54,164 bases of DNA from CAZQKE01 sp964593865. GTDB lineage: Bacteria > Chloroflexota > Anaerolineae > JAAYZQ01. Within the stretch, counting starts at the first letter, position 1; each line of letters starts with the position of its first letter. The translations under genes and the position numbers were made by a program. A model generated the notes under the pieces. The model saw nothing but the letters and a program-made list of their open reading frames with translations, ran no database searches and was not told the DNA's origin. Below are positions 1-6,492 of this stretch, one piece after another. The stretch covers positions 1-54,164 of the forward strand of contig CAZQKE010000033.1 of NCBI GenBank assembly GCA_964593865.1, written 5' to 3'.

Positions 1-735
1 TAATGCGGGCCGTCCACGAAGCGGGCGCGAATACACGAATGCACGAATGCGCCCGGCCCCAGGCCCAAAAGGAGCGACTTGAGTCGCCACCGCCCCCGGC
101 AGCTCGTGCTTTTCGGAAAATAAACTTCCCTCGCTCCCGCCGCGTCTCTGCCCCGGCGGCGCGGAGCCGGAACGCGGCGGGGCCTCCAACACCACGTCGG
201 CGGCCAGGTTGAGGGTAAGCAAAACGAAAAAGGTGAGCAAAGGATCGGCGGTGTAAAAATGGGCCAGTTGCACGTGGAGGACGGCCAGGCCGACCAGGGC
301 GGCGGTCAGCAGGGCCGAAGCGTGGGAACGGACTTCCTCCGGCCACAGGCGACGGGCCAGCCGGTAGGTGAGATAGACCGTACCCAGGTCAAAGAGGGCG
401 GCCAGCGGGCGGCCTACCAGGTGAAGATTGTCCGGGTCGCGGAGGGCGGGCCACAGGGGGCGCAGCAGGGCGGCGACGGCCCCCAACAGGTAGATGGGCA
501 GGGAGCCGTAGGCGAAAAAGTGGGGGTTGAGGGGGCTGTCCGGGCCGAGGGCCTGGGCCGGGGAGCGGGGTAGGCCCAACCCGCCGACGACGAAATAGAT
601 CTGCCGCTCGTCGGGGTGGAGCCAATGGCCCTCATCCCAGTTCAGGCCGTAGAAGCGCAGGGCCGCACTGCCCAGCAGGATCAGGCCCAAGAGCAAAATC
701 TCTATCGCGGCAGAGCGAGACCGCAGGTTGGACAT
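1..735 (-). CDS. Membrane glycosyltransferase, GT39/PMT-like, N-terminal part (truncated by window edge)
   Basis: The frame opens at an ATG at 735, preceded by a good ribosome site (GAGGGGAGT), and stays open for 245 codons to the window edge. The first ~30 residues form a signal-anchor helix. They are followed by an acidic loop with the motif WDEGHWLHPDERQ, as in the first periplasmic loop of GT39/PMT-type lipid-linked sugar transferases. Further hydrophobic segments follow, including HVQLAHFYTADPLLTFF, typical of Chloroflexota GT39 proteins. Such enzymes move a sugar from a polyprenyl phosphate carrier to an outer-face acceptor; donor and acceptor cannot be told here. From about residue 184 (positions ~186 to 1) the frame loses membrane character and translates a copy of the intergenic repeat found elsewhere in the window. 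It lies downstream of the GT4-WecG pair on the same strand. Confidence 0.75.
   Translation of the reverse strand, partial: MSNLRSRSAAIEILLLGLILLGSAALRFYGLNWDEGHWLHPDERQIYFVVGGLGLPRSPAQALGPDSPLNPHFFAYGSLPIYLLGAVAALLRPLWPALRDPDNLHLVGRPLAALFDLGTVYLTYRLARRLWPEEVRSHASALLTAALVGLAVLHVQLAHFYTADPLLTFFVLLTLNLAADVVLEAPPRSGSAPPGQRRGGSEGSLFSEKHELPGAVATQVAPFGPGAGRIRAFVYSRPLRGRPAL
8..100. repeat. Dispersed repeat copy inside an open reading frame
   Basis: Positions 8-58 hold the unit GGGCCGTCCACGAA...CACGAATGCGCCCGGCC, followed at about 62-90 by CAAAAGGAGCGACTTGAGTCGC. The same two modules occur in the same order at 45161-45400 and 49081-49335. Here the copy lies in the frame of the minus-strand glycosyltransferase and adds no stop codon. 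Confidence 0.85.
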
Positions 736-751
736 ACTCCCCTCAAAAACG

Positions 752-795
752 GCGGGCCGTCCACAAATTGAACACGAAAACGCCCGGCCTGCCCG
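752..795. repeat. Degenerate copy of the CCGTCCACGAA repeat unit
   Basis: GGGCCGTCCACAAATTGAACACGAAAACGCCCGGCC resembles the repeat unit at 8-58 and 45165-45215 with substitutions and a small deletion. It fills most of the 113-bp gap between the WecG-like gene and the membrane glycosyltransferase. Confidence 0.6.
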
Positions 796-848
796 GCGCA
801 GGCCACAGCCCCCACCCGGCCACCGAGCCGCGGGAGGTCCCGCGCCGT

Positions 849-1595
849 TCAGAAACGACCGGCAGCCGCCCGGCCAAGCCGTTGCGCCACCACCAGCCCC
901 ACAAAGCGGGGCAAGGCCAATTGCCGCCGCCAGCGCCACGGTTCCCGGAGGAGGCGGTAAAGCCATTCCAGACCAACACGGCGCATCCAGGGCGGGGCGC
1001 GGCGGGTCACCCCGGCCACAAAGTCAAAGGTGCCCCCCACGCCGATCATCACCGGCACGCCCAACCGCTCACGGTGGCGGGCGATCCACTTTTCCTCCGC
1101 CGGGACGCCGTAGGCGACGAACAGCAGGTCCGGCGCGGCGGCCCGCACCCGCCCGATGACTTCTGCTTCATCTTCCGGGCGGGGGGAACCGGCGTAGGTT
1201 CCGGCGACCTCCAGGGCGGGGTTGAGGGCGCAGAGCCGCCGGGCGACGGTTTCGGCCACGCCGGGGGCCGCTCCCAGGAAAAAGGGCCGGTAGCCGCGCC
1301 GGGCGCAATGGGCCGCCAGGTGGTAGATGCCGTCGGAGCCGGTGACGCGCTGCCGCAAGGGACGGCCCAGCAGCCGGGCGGCCAACATCACCCCCGCGCC
1401 GTCGGCCACGTTCAGGTCGGCGGCGTTGAGCACCCGGCGGAAGGCAGGATCATCGTAGGCGGCGACCAGCATCTCGGCGTTGATGGTGACGATCTGGTGG
1501 GGCCGCCCCTCGGCGACGTAGGCGTCCACGGCGGCCAGCAGGTCGTCATAGGTCGCATCGTCCACCCGGACGCCCAGGATGTCAACGCCGTCCAC
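849..1595 (-). CDS. WecG/TagA/CpsF family glycosyltransferase
   Basis: A 248-residue protein, the usual length for the family. It begins VDILGVRVDD and contains TINAEMLVAAYDDPAFR, NVADGAGVMLAARLLG, FFLGAAPGVAE and LLFVAYGVPAEEKWI, then GVGGTFDFVAG and RRAPPWMRRVGLEWLYRL; this is the canonical WecG/TagA/CpsF order. Members transfer N-acetylmannosamine-type sugars from UDP donors to a polyprenyl-linked acceptor at the inner membrane face during surface polysaccharide or teichoic-acid synthesis. I chose a GTG start at 1595 because GGAGG lies six bases upstream and the family N-terminus starts there. The longer open frame upstream is only a shadow of the GT4 gene. It overlaps the end of the GT4 gene by 14 bp, so the two are translationally coupled. 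Confidence 0.9.
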   Translation of the reverse strand: MDGVDILGVRVDDATYDDLLAAVDAYVAEGRPHQIVTINAEMLVAAYDDPAFRRVLNAADLNVADGAGVMLAARLLGRPLRQRVTGSDGIYHLAAHCARRGYRPFFLGAAPGVAETVARRLCALNPALEVAGTYAGSPRPEDEAEVIGRVRAAAPDLLFVAYGVPAEEKWIARHRERLGVPVMIGVGGTFDFVAGVTRRAPPWMRRVGLEWLYRLLREPWRWRRQLALPRFVGLVVAQRLGRAAAGRF

Positions 1596-2688
1596 GGCCC
1601 ACCTCCTCCAACACGGCCAGGACCTGCTCGGCGCAGCGTCGCCAGGAAAACCGCCGCACCTGTTCAAACCCCCGCGCCCGCAGCTCGCGGCGCAGCCCCT
1701 CGTCGTCCACGACGCGGGCCAGGGCCGACGCCAGGGCCTCCACGTCCAGAGGGTCCACCAGCAGGGCAGCGTCGCCCGCCACTTCCGGCAGCGACGAGAC
1801 GTTGGAACAGACCACCGGCGTCCCGCAGGCCATCGCTTCCAACACGGGAAAGCCAAAGCCTTCGTAGAGGGAAGGGTAGACAAAGGCCGTCGCCCCGCCG
1901 AGGAGGGCGGGCAGGTCCTCGGCGGGCACATAGCCGGGAAAAAGCACACGGTCACCCAGGCCCAGGTCGCGGACCTGGGCAAATATTTCGTCGTAGAGCC
2001 ACCCCTTCTTCCCGGCCAAAACGAGCTGCAAATTGCGGGCCGCAGGCCGCAACCGGTGGAAGGCGCGGAGAAGGCGGAGCAGGTTCTTGCGGGGATGGAG
2101 GGTGCCGACGTAGAGGAGATAAGGGCCGGTCAGGCCGTAACGTCGGCGGACGGCGGCCAGGGCCGCCGGGTCGGTGACGGGGGCCAGGCTCTCGTCGCGG
2201 CCCGGATAGACGACGGTGATTTTCTCCGGCGGGGTGCGGTAGTGGCGCACCAGATCGCGGCGGGTGGCCTCCGAATCGGCCAGGATGTGGGCGGCGGCGC
2301 GGGCGTTGTGGCGGGTGGACCAACGCAGGTAAAGGTTCTGGCCGCGGGTGTGGGCCTCCGGATGGGAAAGAAAGCCCAGGTCGTGGATGGTGACGACGCT
2401 GCGCCGGGGATGGACCAGGGGGAGGACATGGGCCGGGACGAACAGGAGATCGGGCGGGCGGCGGAGCATCTCCCACGAAAGGCGCAGGTGGGTCCACAGC
2501 CGGGGGAAGGGAATGACGCACAGGTCGGCCCCTTTGAACAGGTCGGGGGGCGGCGGTCGGCGAAAATAGAGGCGGAAGGAATGCTCCGCGCCCAGGGCCA
2601 GCAGCTCGCGGATGAGGTACAGCGAGTAGGTTTCGGTGCCGGTGCGCCGGGCGGTCACGGCCCGGCTGGCATCAATACCGATGAGCAT
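1582..2688 (-). CDS. GT4 family glycosyltransferase (leaderless)
   Basis: A 368-residue GT-B glycosyltransferase. The N-terminus MLIGIDASRAV and TGTETYSLYLIREL are the usual start of GT4 mannosyl/rhamnosyltransferase-like enzymes. LLYVGTLHPRKNL and the donor-site motif EGFGFPVLEAMACGTPVV (nucleotide-sugar binding, with the E-x7-E signature) are intact. It probably adds a sugar to a lipid-linked or surface glycan on the cytoplasmic side. The start at 2688 is set by the family N-terminus and by a perfect promoter whose -10 box ends six bases upstream, which leaves no room for a ribosome site. An open frame extending further upstream runs through that promoter and is rejected. It forms an operon with the overlapping WecG-like gene. 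Confidence 0.9.
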   Translation of the reverse strand: MLIGIDASRAVTARRTGTETYSLYLIRELLALGAEHSFRLYFRRPPPPDLFKGADLCVIPFPRLWTHLRLSWEMLRRPPDLLFVPAHVLPLVHPRRSVVTIHDLGFLSHPEAHTRGQNLYLRWSTRHNARAAAHILADSEATRRDLVRHYRTPPEKITVVYPGRDESLAPVTDPAALAAVRRRYGLTGPYLLYVGTLHPRKNLLRLLRAFHRLRPAARNLQLVLAGKKGWLYDEIFAQVRDLGLGDRVLFPGYVPAEDLPALLGGATAFVYPSLYEGFGFPVLEAMACGTPVVCSNVSSLPEVAGDAALLVDPLDVEALASALARVVDDEGLRRELRARGFEQVRRFSWRRCAEQVLAVLEEVGRGRR

Positions 2689-2694
2689 GGAGGG

Positions 2695-2723
2695 ATTATA
2701 ACACGCAACCGCCGCAGCGTCAA
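2695..2723 (-). promoter_or_regulatory. Sigma-A promoter of the GT4-wecG-like operon
   Basis: Read on the minus strand: TTGACG (2723-2718), 17-bp spacer, TATAAT (2700-2695), then CCCTCC and the ATG at 2688. Transcription should start on or next to the start codon, giving a leaderless message. Confidence 0.85.
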
Positions 2724-2781
2724 TCAATACGCCCAGCCCGACGGGGCAGGCGAAAGGGCAACGATGGGGCCTTTTGCGTTG

Positions 2782-2811
2782 TTGGACAGAGCAAGCGTTT
2801 CGGGGTATAAT
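2782..2811 (+). promoter_or_regulatory. Possible orphan promoter pointing into the repeat island
   Basis: TTGGAC (2782-2787), 18-bp spacer, TATAAT (2806-2811). No gene follows for about 600 bp, and the sortase has its own promoter at 3360-3388. It may drive a short untranslated RNA over the palindromes or be a leftover. Confidence 0.4.
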
Positions 2812-3354
2812 GCCCTCGTCCTGCGGCGGCAAGGGCGCAGCGCGCGCTGCGCCCCCACCATTCGCGCGTTTGCGCCTGATTCGGGGACGGCCCACAAAAA
2901 CCTCCCGCAGGTTCAACCGGGCCGGAGGCCCGGCAACCTGCGGGAGGTTGGAAGCGGCGACTCAAGTCGCGCCTCTTGGGCCTGGGGCCGGGCGTCCGCC
3001 TGCGCGAACGCGCCCCACCCGTTGCGCAAGTTTGGAAACTTGCGCAACACAATCCGGCGCGGCGGCGCGGGTTGAGATCTTTCGGGTTTTGGAAACCCGA
3101 AAGGTCTGGACTGCCTCGTAGCGCAAGCCTCTGGCTTGCTGCTTTGCGCAAGTCTGGAGACTTGCGCCACCGGGCCGGGCGCATTCGTGTATTCGTGCCC
3201 CATTCGCGGACGGCCCATTCGGGGACGGCCCACGCCGGGCGGTCGGCCAGCGGCCCGCAAGGTGCGGTTTCAACCGTCGTTTTCTTCGCAAGTTTGGAAA
3301 CCTGCGCCACCGGACCGGGTGTATTCGTGTATTCTGCCCGGCTGACGAGGGCAT
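2810..3354. repeat. Repeat island of palindromic modules bounded by an 11-bp inverted repeat
   Basis: This 545-bp gene-free stretch starts with ATGCCCTCGTC (2810-2820) and ends with its exact reverse complement GACGAGGGCAT (3344-3354). Inside are at least six hairpins: 2901-2947 (13-bp arms around an inner CCGGGCC/GGCCCGG stem), 3021-3048 (13-bp arms, GG loop), 3075-3107 (15-bp arms, TGG loop, one mismatch), 3123-3139, 3146-3167 and 3287-3306. Copies of the CCGTCCACGAAT unit lie at about 2873-2895, 3169-3229 and 3316-3340, in inverted orientation relative to 45161-45400. No credible coding sequence was seen. Confidence 0.85.
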
Positions 3355-3359
3355 GGCGT

Positions 3360-3388
3360 TTGACGAAACCGGAACCCTGGGGTATAAT
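3360..3388 (+). promoter_or_regulatory. Sigma-A promoter of the sortase gene
   Basis: TTGACG (3360-3365), 17-bp spacer, TATAAT (3383-3388). It decides the start of the sortase gene: an in-frame upstream codon at 3353 lies before this promoter, so translation must begin at the ATG at 3425. Confidence 0.85.
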
Positions 3389-3424
3389 GAAGCGAATTTA
3401 TGGAAAGCGAGCGGCGGCAAGACA

Positions 3425-4363
3425 ATGCCCGACCGACGGACGGTAGATGAGCTCACAATCGAGGAGTTGGAGCAGATCTTGATCATCAAACGGCGGGAGG
3501 CCCGGGCCGAGCGGATGCGCCGTCTGCAGGAGATCGGTCGCCTGCCGCCCGATGCAGGGTTGCCCCACGAAGACCTGGCGGCGTTGAGTATGGAGATTCC
3601 GCCGGTGGAGCCGCACGAGCCGACGACCGGTCGCCGCCGGGCTTACGACGTGGAACCGTTGGGGCGCGGAAGGAGACGGCGTCCACCACAGACCCGGTGG
3701 AGCCGCCTGCGGGATCGGGTGCTCCTGACCCTGGAGGTCGGCGCGTTGATCGGCCTGGTTGCCGTGGTCATCATCTCCTTGCTCAACATCCGCTCCTTGA
3801 ATGCCGACTATGCACAGGCGGGGCTGCCCGCGCCCACTGCCACGCCCACCCCTTTGGCCGGAGGCATCCTGCCCAGCGGCCACCGACCTCCCGATGAAGA
3901 AGGTAGCGTGCCCATCCACCTGCGGGATCTGGTGGAAGGCTCATCGCCGCCGCCGGTGACGATCCCCACACCGGGGCCGGAGGCCCCCACCCGTATCGTC
4001 ATTCCGGCCATTGGCGTAGATGCCCTGGTGGTAGAAGGCGATTCGTGGGAGCAACTCAAGCAAGGAGTCGGGCATCACCTAAATACCGCCAACCCCGGCG
4101 AACGGGGCAATATGGTCCTTTCGGCCCACAACGACATCTACGGCGAAATCTTCCGCCATCTGGACAAACTGGAACTGGGGGATGAGATCATCGTCTACGC
4201 CGGGGACCTGCCCTACCGTTACATCGTCACCGCCAAGCAGATTGTGGAACCCACCGATGTAAGCGTCCTGGCCCCCACAACCAAGCCGGTAGTGACCCTC
4301 ATCTCCTGTTATCCATACATGGTGGACACCCATCGCATCGTCGTCGTCGGGGAGCTACAATGA
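3425..4363 (+). CDS. Sortase (class D/E-like) with a long cytoplasmic N-terminus
   Basis: A 312-residue type II membrane protein. Residues 1-98 are charged and partly coiled-coil-like (EELEQILIIKRREARAERMRR), then comes one membrane helix at about 99-121, a Pro/Thr-rich linker, and a sortase domain from ~188. The catalytic triad is visible: His235 in VLSAHND, Cys295 in TLISCYPY, and Arg304 in DTHRIVV. Sortases cleave a C-terminal sorting motif and transfer the protein to a surface amine acceptor. The TL-x-S/T-C signature and the absence of a class B-type insert favour class D or E. No LPxTG-type substrate was recognised in this window. The start at 3425 lies downstream of the promoter. A long N-terminal cytoplasmic segment is unusual for a sortase. 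Confidence 0.9.
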   Translation: MPDRRTVDELTIEELEQILIIKRREARAERMRRLQEIGRLPPDAGLPHEDLAALSMEIPPVEPHEPTTGRRRAYDVEPLGRGRRRRPPQTRWSRLRDRVLLTLEVGALIGLVAVVIISLLNIRSLNADYAQAGLPAPTATPTPLAGGILPSGHRPPDEEGSVPIHLRDLVEGSSPPPVTIPTPGPEAPTRIVIPAIGVDALVVEGDSWEQLKQGVGHHLNTANPGERGNMVLSAHNDIYGEIFRHLDKLELGDEIIVYAGDLPYRYIVTAKQIVEPTDVSVLAPTTKPVVTLISCYPYMVDTHRIVVVGELQ

Positions 4364-4418
4364 GGATCGTAGAAAACCGGGGGGCCACCGGGATCAACAT
4401 AGTGTAGAGCACAATAGC

Positions 4419-5384
4419 ATGGACTGGATCATCATCTTACAAGCAGGCGTCGCTTCCGGCACGGTGTTGCTCTTTGCCACCATCGGCGAAATCTTTGCCG
4501 AGCGGTCGGGAGTACTCAACCTGGGCGTAGAGGGCATGATGCTTATGGGGGCCATGACCGCCTTTAGCCTGGCCGTGCACACCGGCAACCCCTGGCTGGG
4601 GTTGGTGGCGGCCATGGTGGTCGGCGGGCTGCTCAGCCTCCTCCACGGCCTGGTGTCCATTCATTTTCAGGCCGATCAGGTGGTCAGCGGCCTGACCCTC
4701 ACCTTCCTGGGCACGGGGCTGAGCCTGGTCCTGGGCGAAGGGTTGAGCAAGGCCGGGGCCATCTCCTTGCTGCCGGTGTTCAGCATCCCTTTGCTGGACA
4801 AAATCCCCATCCTGGGGCCGATCCTGTTCACCGACCAGAGCATCTTGGTCTATGCGGGCTATCTCTTTTTCCCGGCGGCCTGGTTTTACATCAACCGCAC
4901 CCGTCCCGGTCTGCACTTGCGGGCCGTGGGCGAATACCCCGCCGCCGCCGACGCCCTGGGCATCAACGTCTACCGCCTGCGCTACCTCTACGTCTTTGTG
5001 GGCGGGGTGCTGGCCGGGCTGGCCGGGGCGACCATAAGTCTGGCCGTCTCGCCCGGCTGGTTCAGTGAGCTAACCACCTCCGGCCAGGGCTGGATCGCCA
5101 TCGGGCTGGTCATCTTTGCCCAGTGGGACCCCTTGCGGGCGGCGGCAGGGGCCTACGCCTTTGGCGCCTTGCGCCGCCTCATCCTGGACCTGCAAGGGCC
5201 GACGACGCTGATGGGCTTTCCCAACCCCTTCTATTACAACCCTTACTTGGGCTTTTTCCTGCAGATGCTGCCCTACGCCTTCACCATTGTCGTCCTGGTC
5301 ATCGGCTCGCGGGAGGCGATGCGCAAGCGGTTGGGCGCACCGGCGGCTTTGGGCGTGCCTTTCATCCGCTCGGAGAAGGAATGA
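4419..5384 (+). CDS. ABC transporter permease, BMP/nucleoside (simple-sugar) family
   Basis: A 321-residue protein with about eight or nine hydrophobic segments. It shows the BPD_transp_2 features of the second permease of nucleoside/simple-sugar importers: IGEIFAERSGVLNLGVEGMM at the N-terminus and the cytoplasmic ATPase-contact loop GEYPAAADALGINVYRLRYL. In known systems it pairs with a second permease, an ATPase with two NBDs and a BMP lipoprotein to import purine nucleosides. None of these partners lies next to it here: the gene upstream is the sortase and the one downstream is a methyltransferase. The ATG at 4419 has no clear ribosome site. The stop overlaps the next gene as ATGA. Confidence 0.9.
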   Translation: MDWIIILQAGVASGTVLLFATIGEIFAERSGVLNLGVEGMMLMGAMTAFSLAVHTGNPWLGLVAAMVVGGLLSLLHGLVSIHFQADQVVSGLTLTFLGTGLSLVLGEGLSKAGAISLLPVFSIPLLDKIPILGPILFTDQSILVYAGYLFFPAAWFYINRTRPGLHLRAVGEYPAAADALGINVYRLRYLYVFVGGVLAGLAGATISLAVSPGWFSELTTSGQGWIAIGLVIFAQWDPLRAAAGAYAFGALRRLILDLQGPTTLMGFPNPFYYNPYLGFFLQMLPYAFTIVVLVIGSREAMRKRLGAPAALGVPFIRSEKE

Positions 5385-6274
5385 GCCGGGACACCCCACC
5401 GCGCATCTGCGATTACGAAGGAAGTTCCTACCGCACCGACTTTTGGGAAGGCCAAGGCCGCGAATATGAGGACCTGGCCGAACGGATCGCCCTGCGCCGT
5501 CTTTTGCCCCCGCGGGGCCGTCGCCTGATAGACATCGGCGGCGGGTTCGGGCGGCTGTCCGAATTCTACGGGGGCTATGAACAGGTCGTCCTCCTGGATT
5601 ACTCCCGTTCCCTGCTGCGCCAAGCCCAGGAGCGGTTGGGCCGCGAGGGGCGCGTTACCTACGTCGCCGCCAGCTTCTACGCCCTGCCCTTTGCCCCCCA
5701 CACCTTTGACGCAGCCATGATGGTCCGCGCCATCCACCACGCCGAGGATGTACCCACCCTGCTGGGCCAGGTGGCACAGGTACTGGCCGATGGAGGGACC
5801 TTTGTCCTGGAATTTGCCAGCAAGCGACACCTGAAATCTATCCTCCGCTACGCCCTGGGCCGCCAGGCGTGGAACCCCTTTGACCCGGCCCCTTACGAAT
5901 TCGTGCCCCTCAACTTTGACTTTCACCCTACCTGGATGCGGGCGCAGCTGACCGCCGCCGGGTTTCACGTGAAACATATCCGCACCGTCTCCCACTTTCG
6001 GTTGCCCTTGCTCAAAAAACTGTTTCCGGCGGCGGCCCTGGCCCGGCTGGACGGCCTCTGCCAGCCGACGGGGGCCTGGTGGCAGCTGACCCCCAGCGTT
6101 TTCGTCCAATGCGCTGCACCGGGGGGCGGCCCCCTCACGGAACGACTCACCTTCCGCTGTCCGGTCTGCGGCCATGCCCCTTTGCCCGTCGCGGAGGATG
6201 CCGTGCCCTGCGCCGGGTGTGGACGTCGCTGGCCCCTTGAGGACGGCATCTACAACTTTAAAACCGCCCCCTAG
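5381..6274 (+). CDS. Class I SAM methyltransferase fused to a Trm112-like zinc domain
   Basis: A 297-residue protein. Motif I is RLIDIGGGFGRL (about 48-59), followed by an acidic motif II (VVLLDYS), FDAAMMVRAIHH and a YAE/UbiE-type core up to about residue 245. The last ~40 residues form a small zinc-ribbon: CPVC (260-263), CAGC (277-280) and then WPLEDGIYNF, which matches the Trm112/YbaR-type ending (Cys-Cys pair, then YPI-x-DGIP). In other organisms Trm112 is a separate activator of methyltransferases, so this is a cis fusion. The substrate is unknown. The ATG at 5381 overlaps the permease stop and has GGAGAAGGA immediately upstream, so translation is probably coupled. Confidence 0.85.
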   Translation: MSRDTPPRICDYEGSSYRTDFWEGQGREYEDLAERIALRRLLPPRGRRLIDIGGGFGRLSEFYGGYEQVVLLDYSRSLLRQAQERLGREGRVTYVAASFYALPFAPHTFDAAMMVRAIHHAEDVPTLLGQVAQVLADGGTFVLEFASKRHLKSILRYALGRQAWNPFDPAPYEFVPLNFDFHPTWMRAQLTAAGFHVKHIRTVSHFRLPLLKKLFPAAALARLDGLCQPTGAWWQLTPSVFVQCAAPGGGPLTERLTFRCPVCGHAPLPVAEDAVPCAGCGRRWPLEDGIYNFKTAP

Positions 6275-6275
6275 G

Positions 6276-6360
6276 GCAAAGACGCAGAGTGCACCGAAAA
6301 ACGGTTGACCGCACACGGTTTCCCTCTGCGGTAAAACCGGCGGTGAAGACGATAAATGCA
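6276..6360. repeat. CGCAGAG-type intergenic repeat ending in ACGATAAATGC
   Basis: The stretch contains ACGCAGAGTGCACCG and, in inverted sense, GGTTTCCCTCTGCGGT, so it can fold back on itself. It closes with ACGATAAATGC (6349-6359). Related sequence lies at 35935-36060 (with the 11-mer at 35935-35945) and a third copy of the 11-mer at 19385-19395. It ends 28 bp before the dnaN -35 box. Confidence 0.6.
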
Positions 6361-6387
6361 CCCGCCCCGACCGACCCCTAACGCCGT

Positions 6388-6416
6388 TTGTGATTCCCGT
6401 CTTTTTGTAGTATACT
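6388..6416 (+). promoter_or_regulatory. Sigma-A promoter of dnaN-rsmG
   Basis: TTGTGA (6388-6393), 17-bp spacer, TATACT (6411-6416). It is followed by a ~70-nt leader and AAGGAGG at 6481. Confidence 0.75.
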
Positions 6417-6492
6417 ATCACCACCTTGCCCCCGGATATTGTGGTCAGGGGCGCGGAAACCCCAACGACTTGCGCTGGTGAAGGAGGTTGCC

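Noticed and set aside
1596..1982. Upstream extension of the WecG-like frame
   Set aside because: It lies inside the GT4 gene in another frame; the GTG at 1595 with GGAGG fits the family length.
768..2177. Long plus-strand open frames over the WecG/GT4 genes, and similar antisense frames elsewhere (e.g. 11060-12004, 12026-12778, 47339-48952)
   Set aside because: They are shadows of well-supported genes caused by high GC; no family motifs or ribosome sites.
2689..2916. Upstream extension of the GT4 frame
   Set aside because: It would run through the gene's own -35/-10 promoter and has no family similarity.
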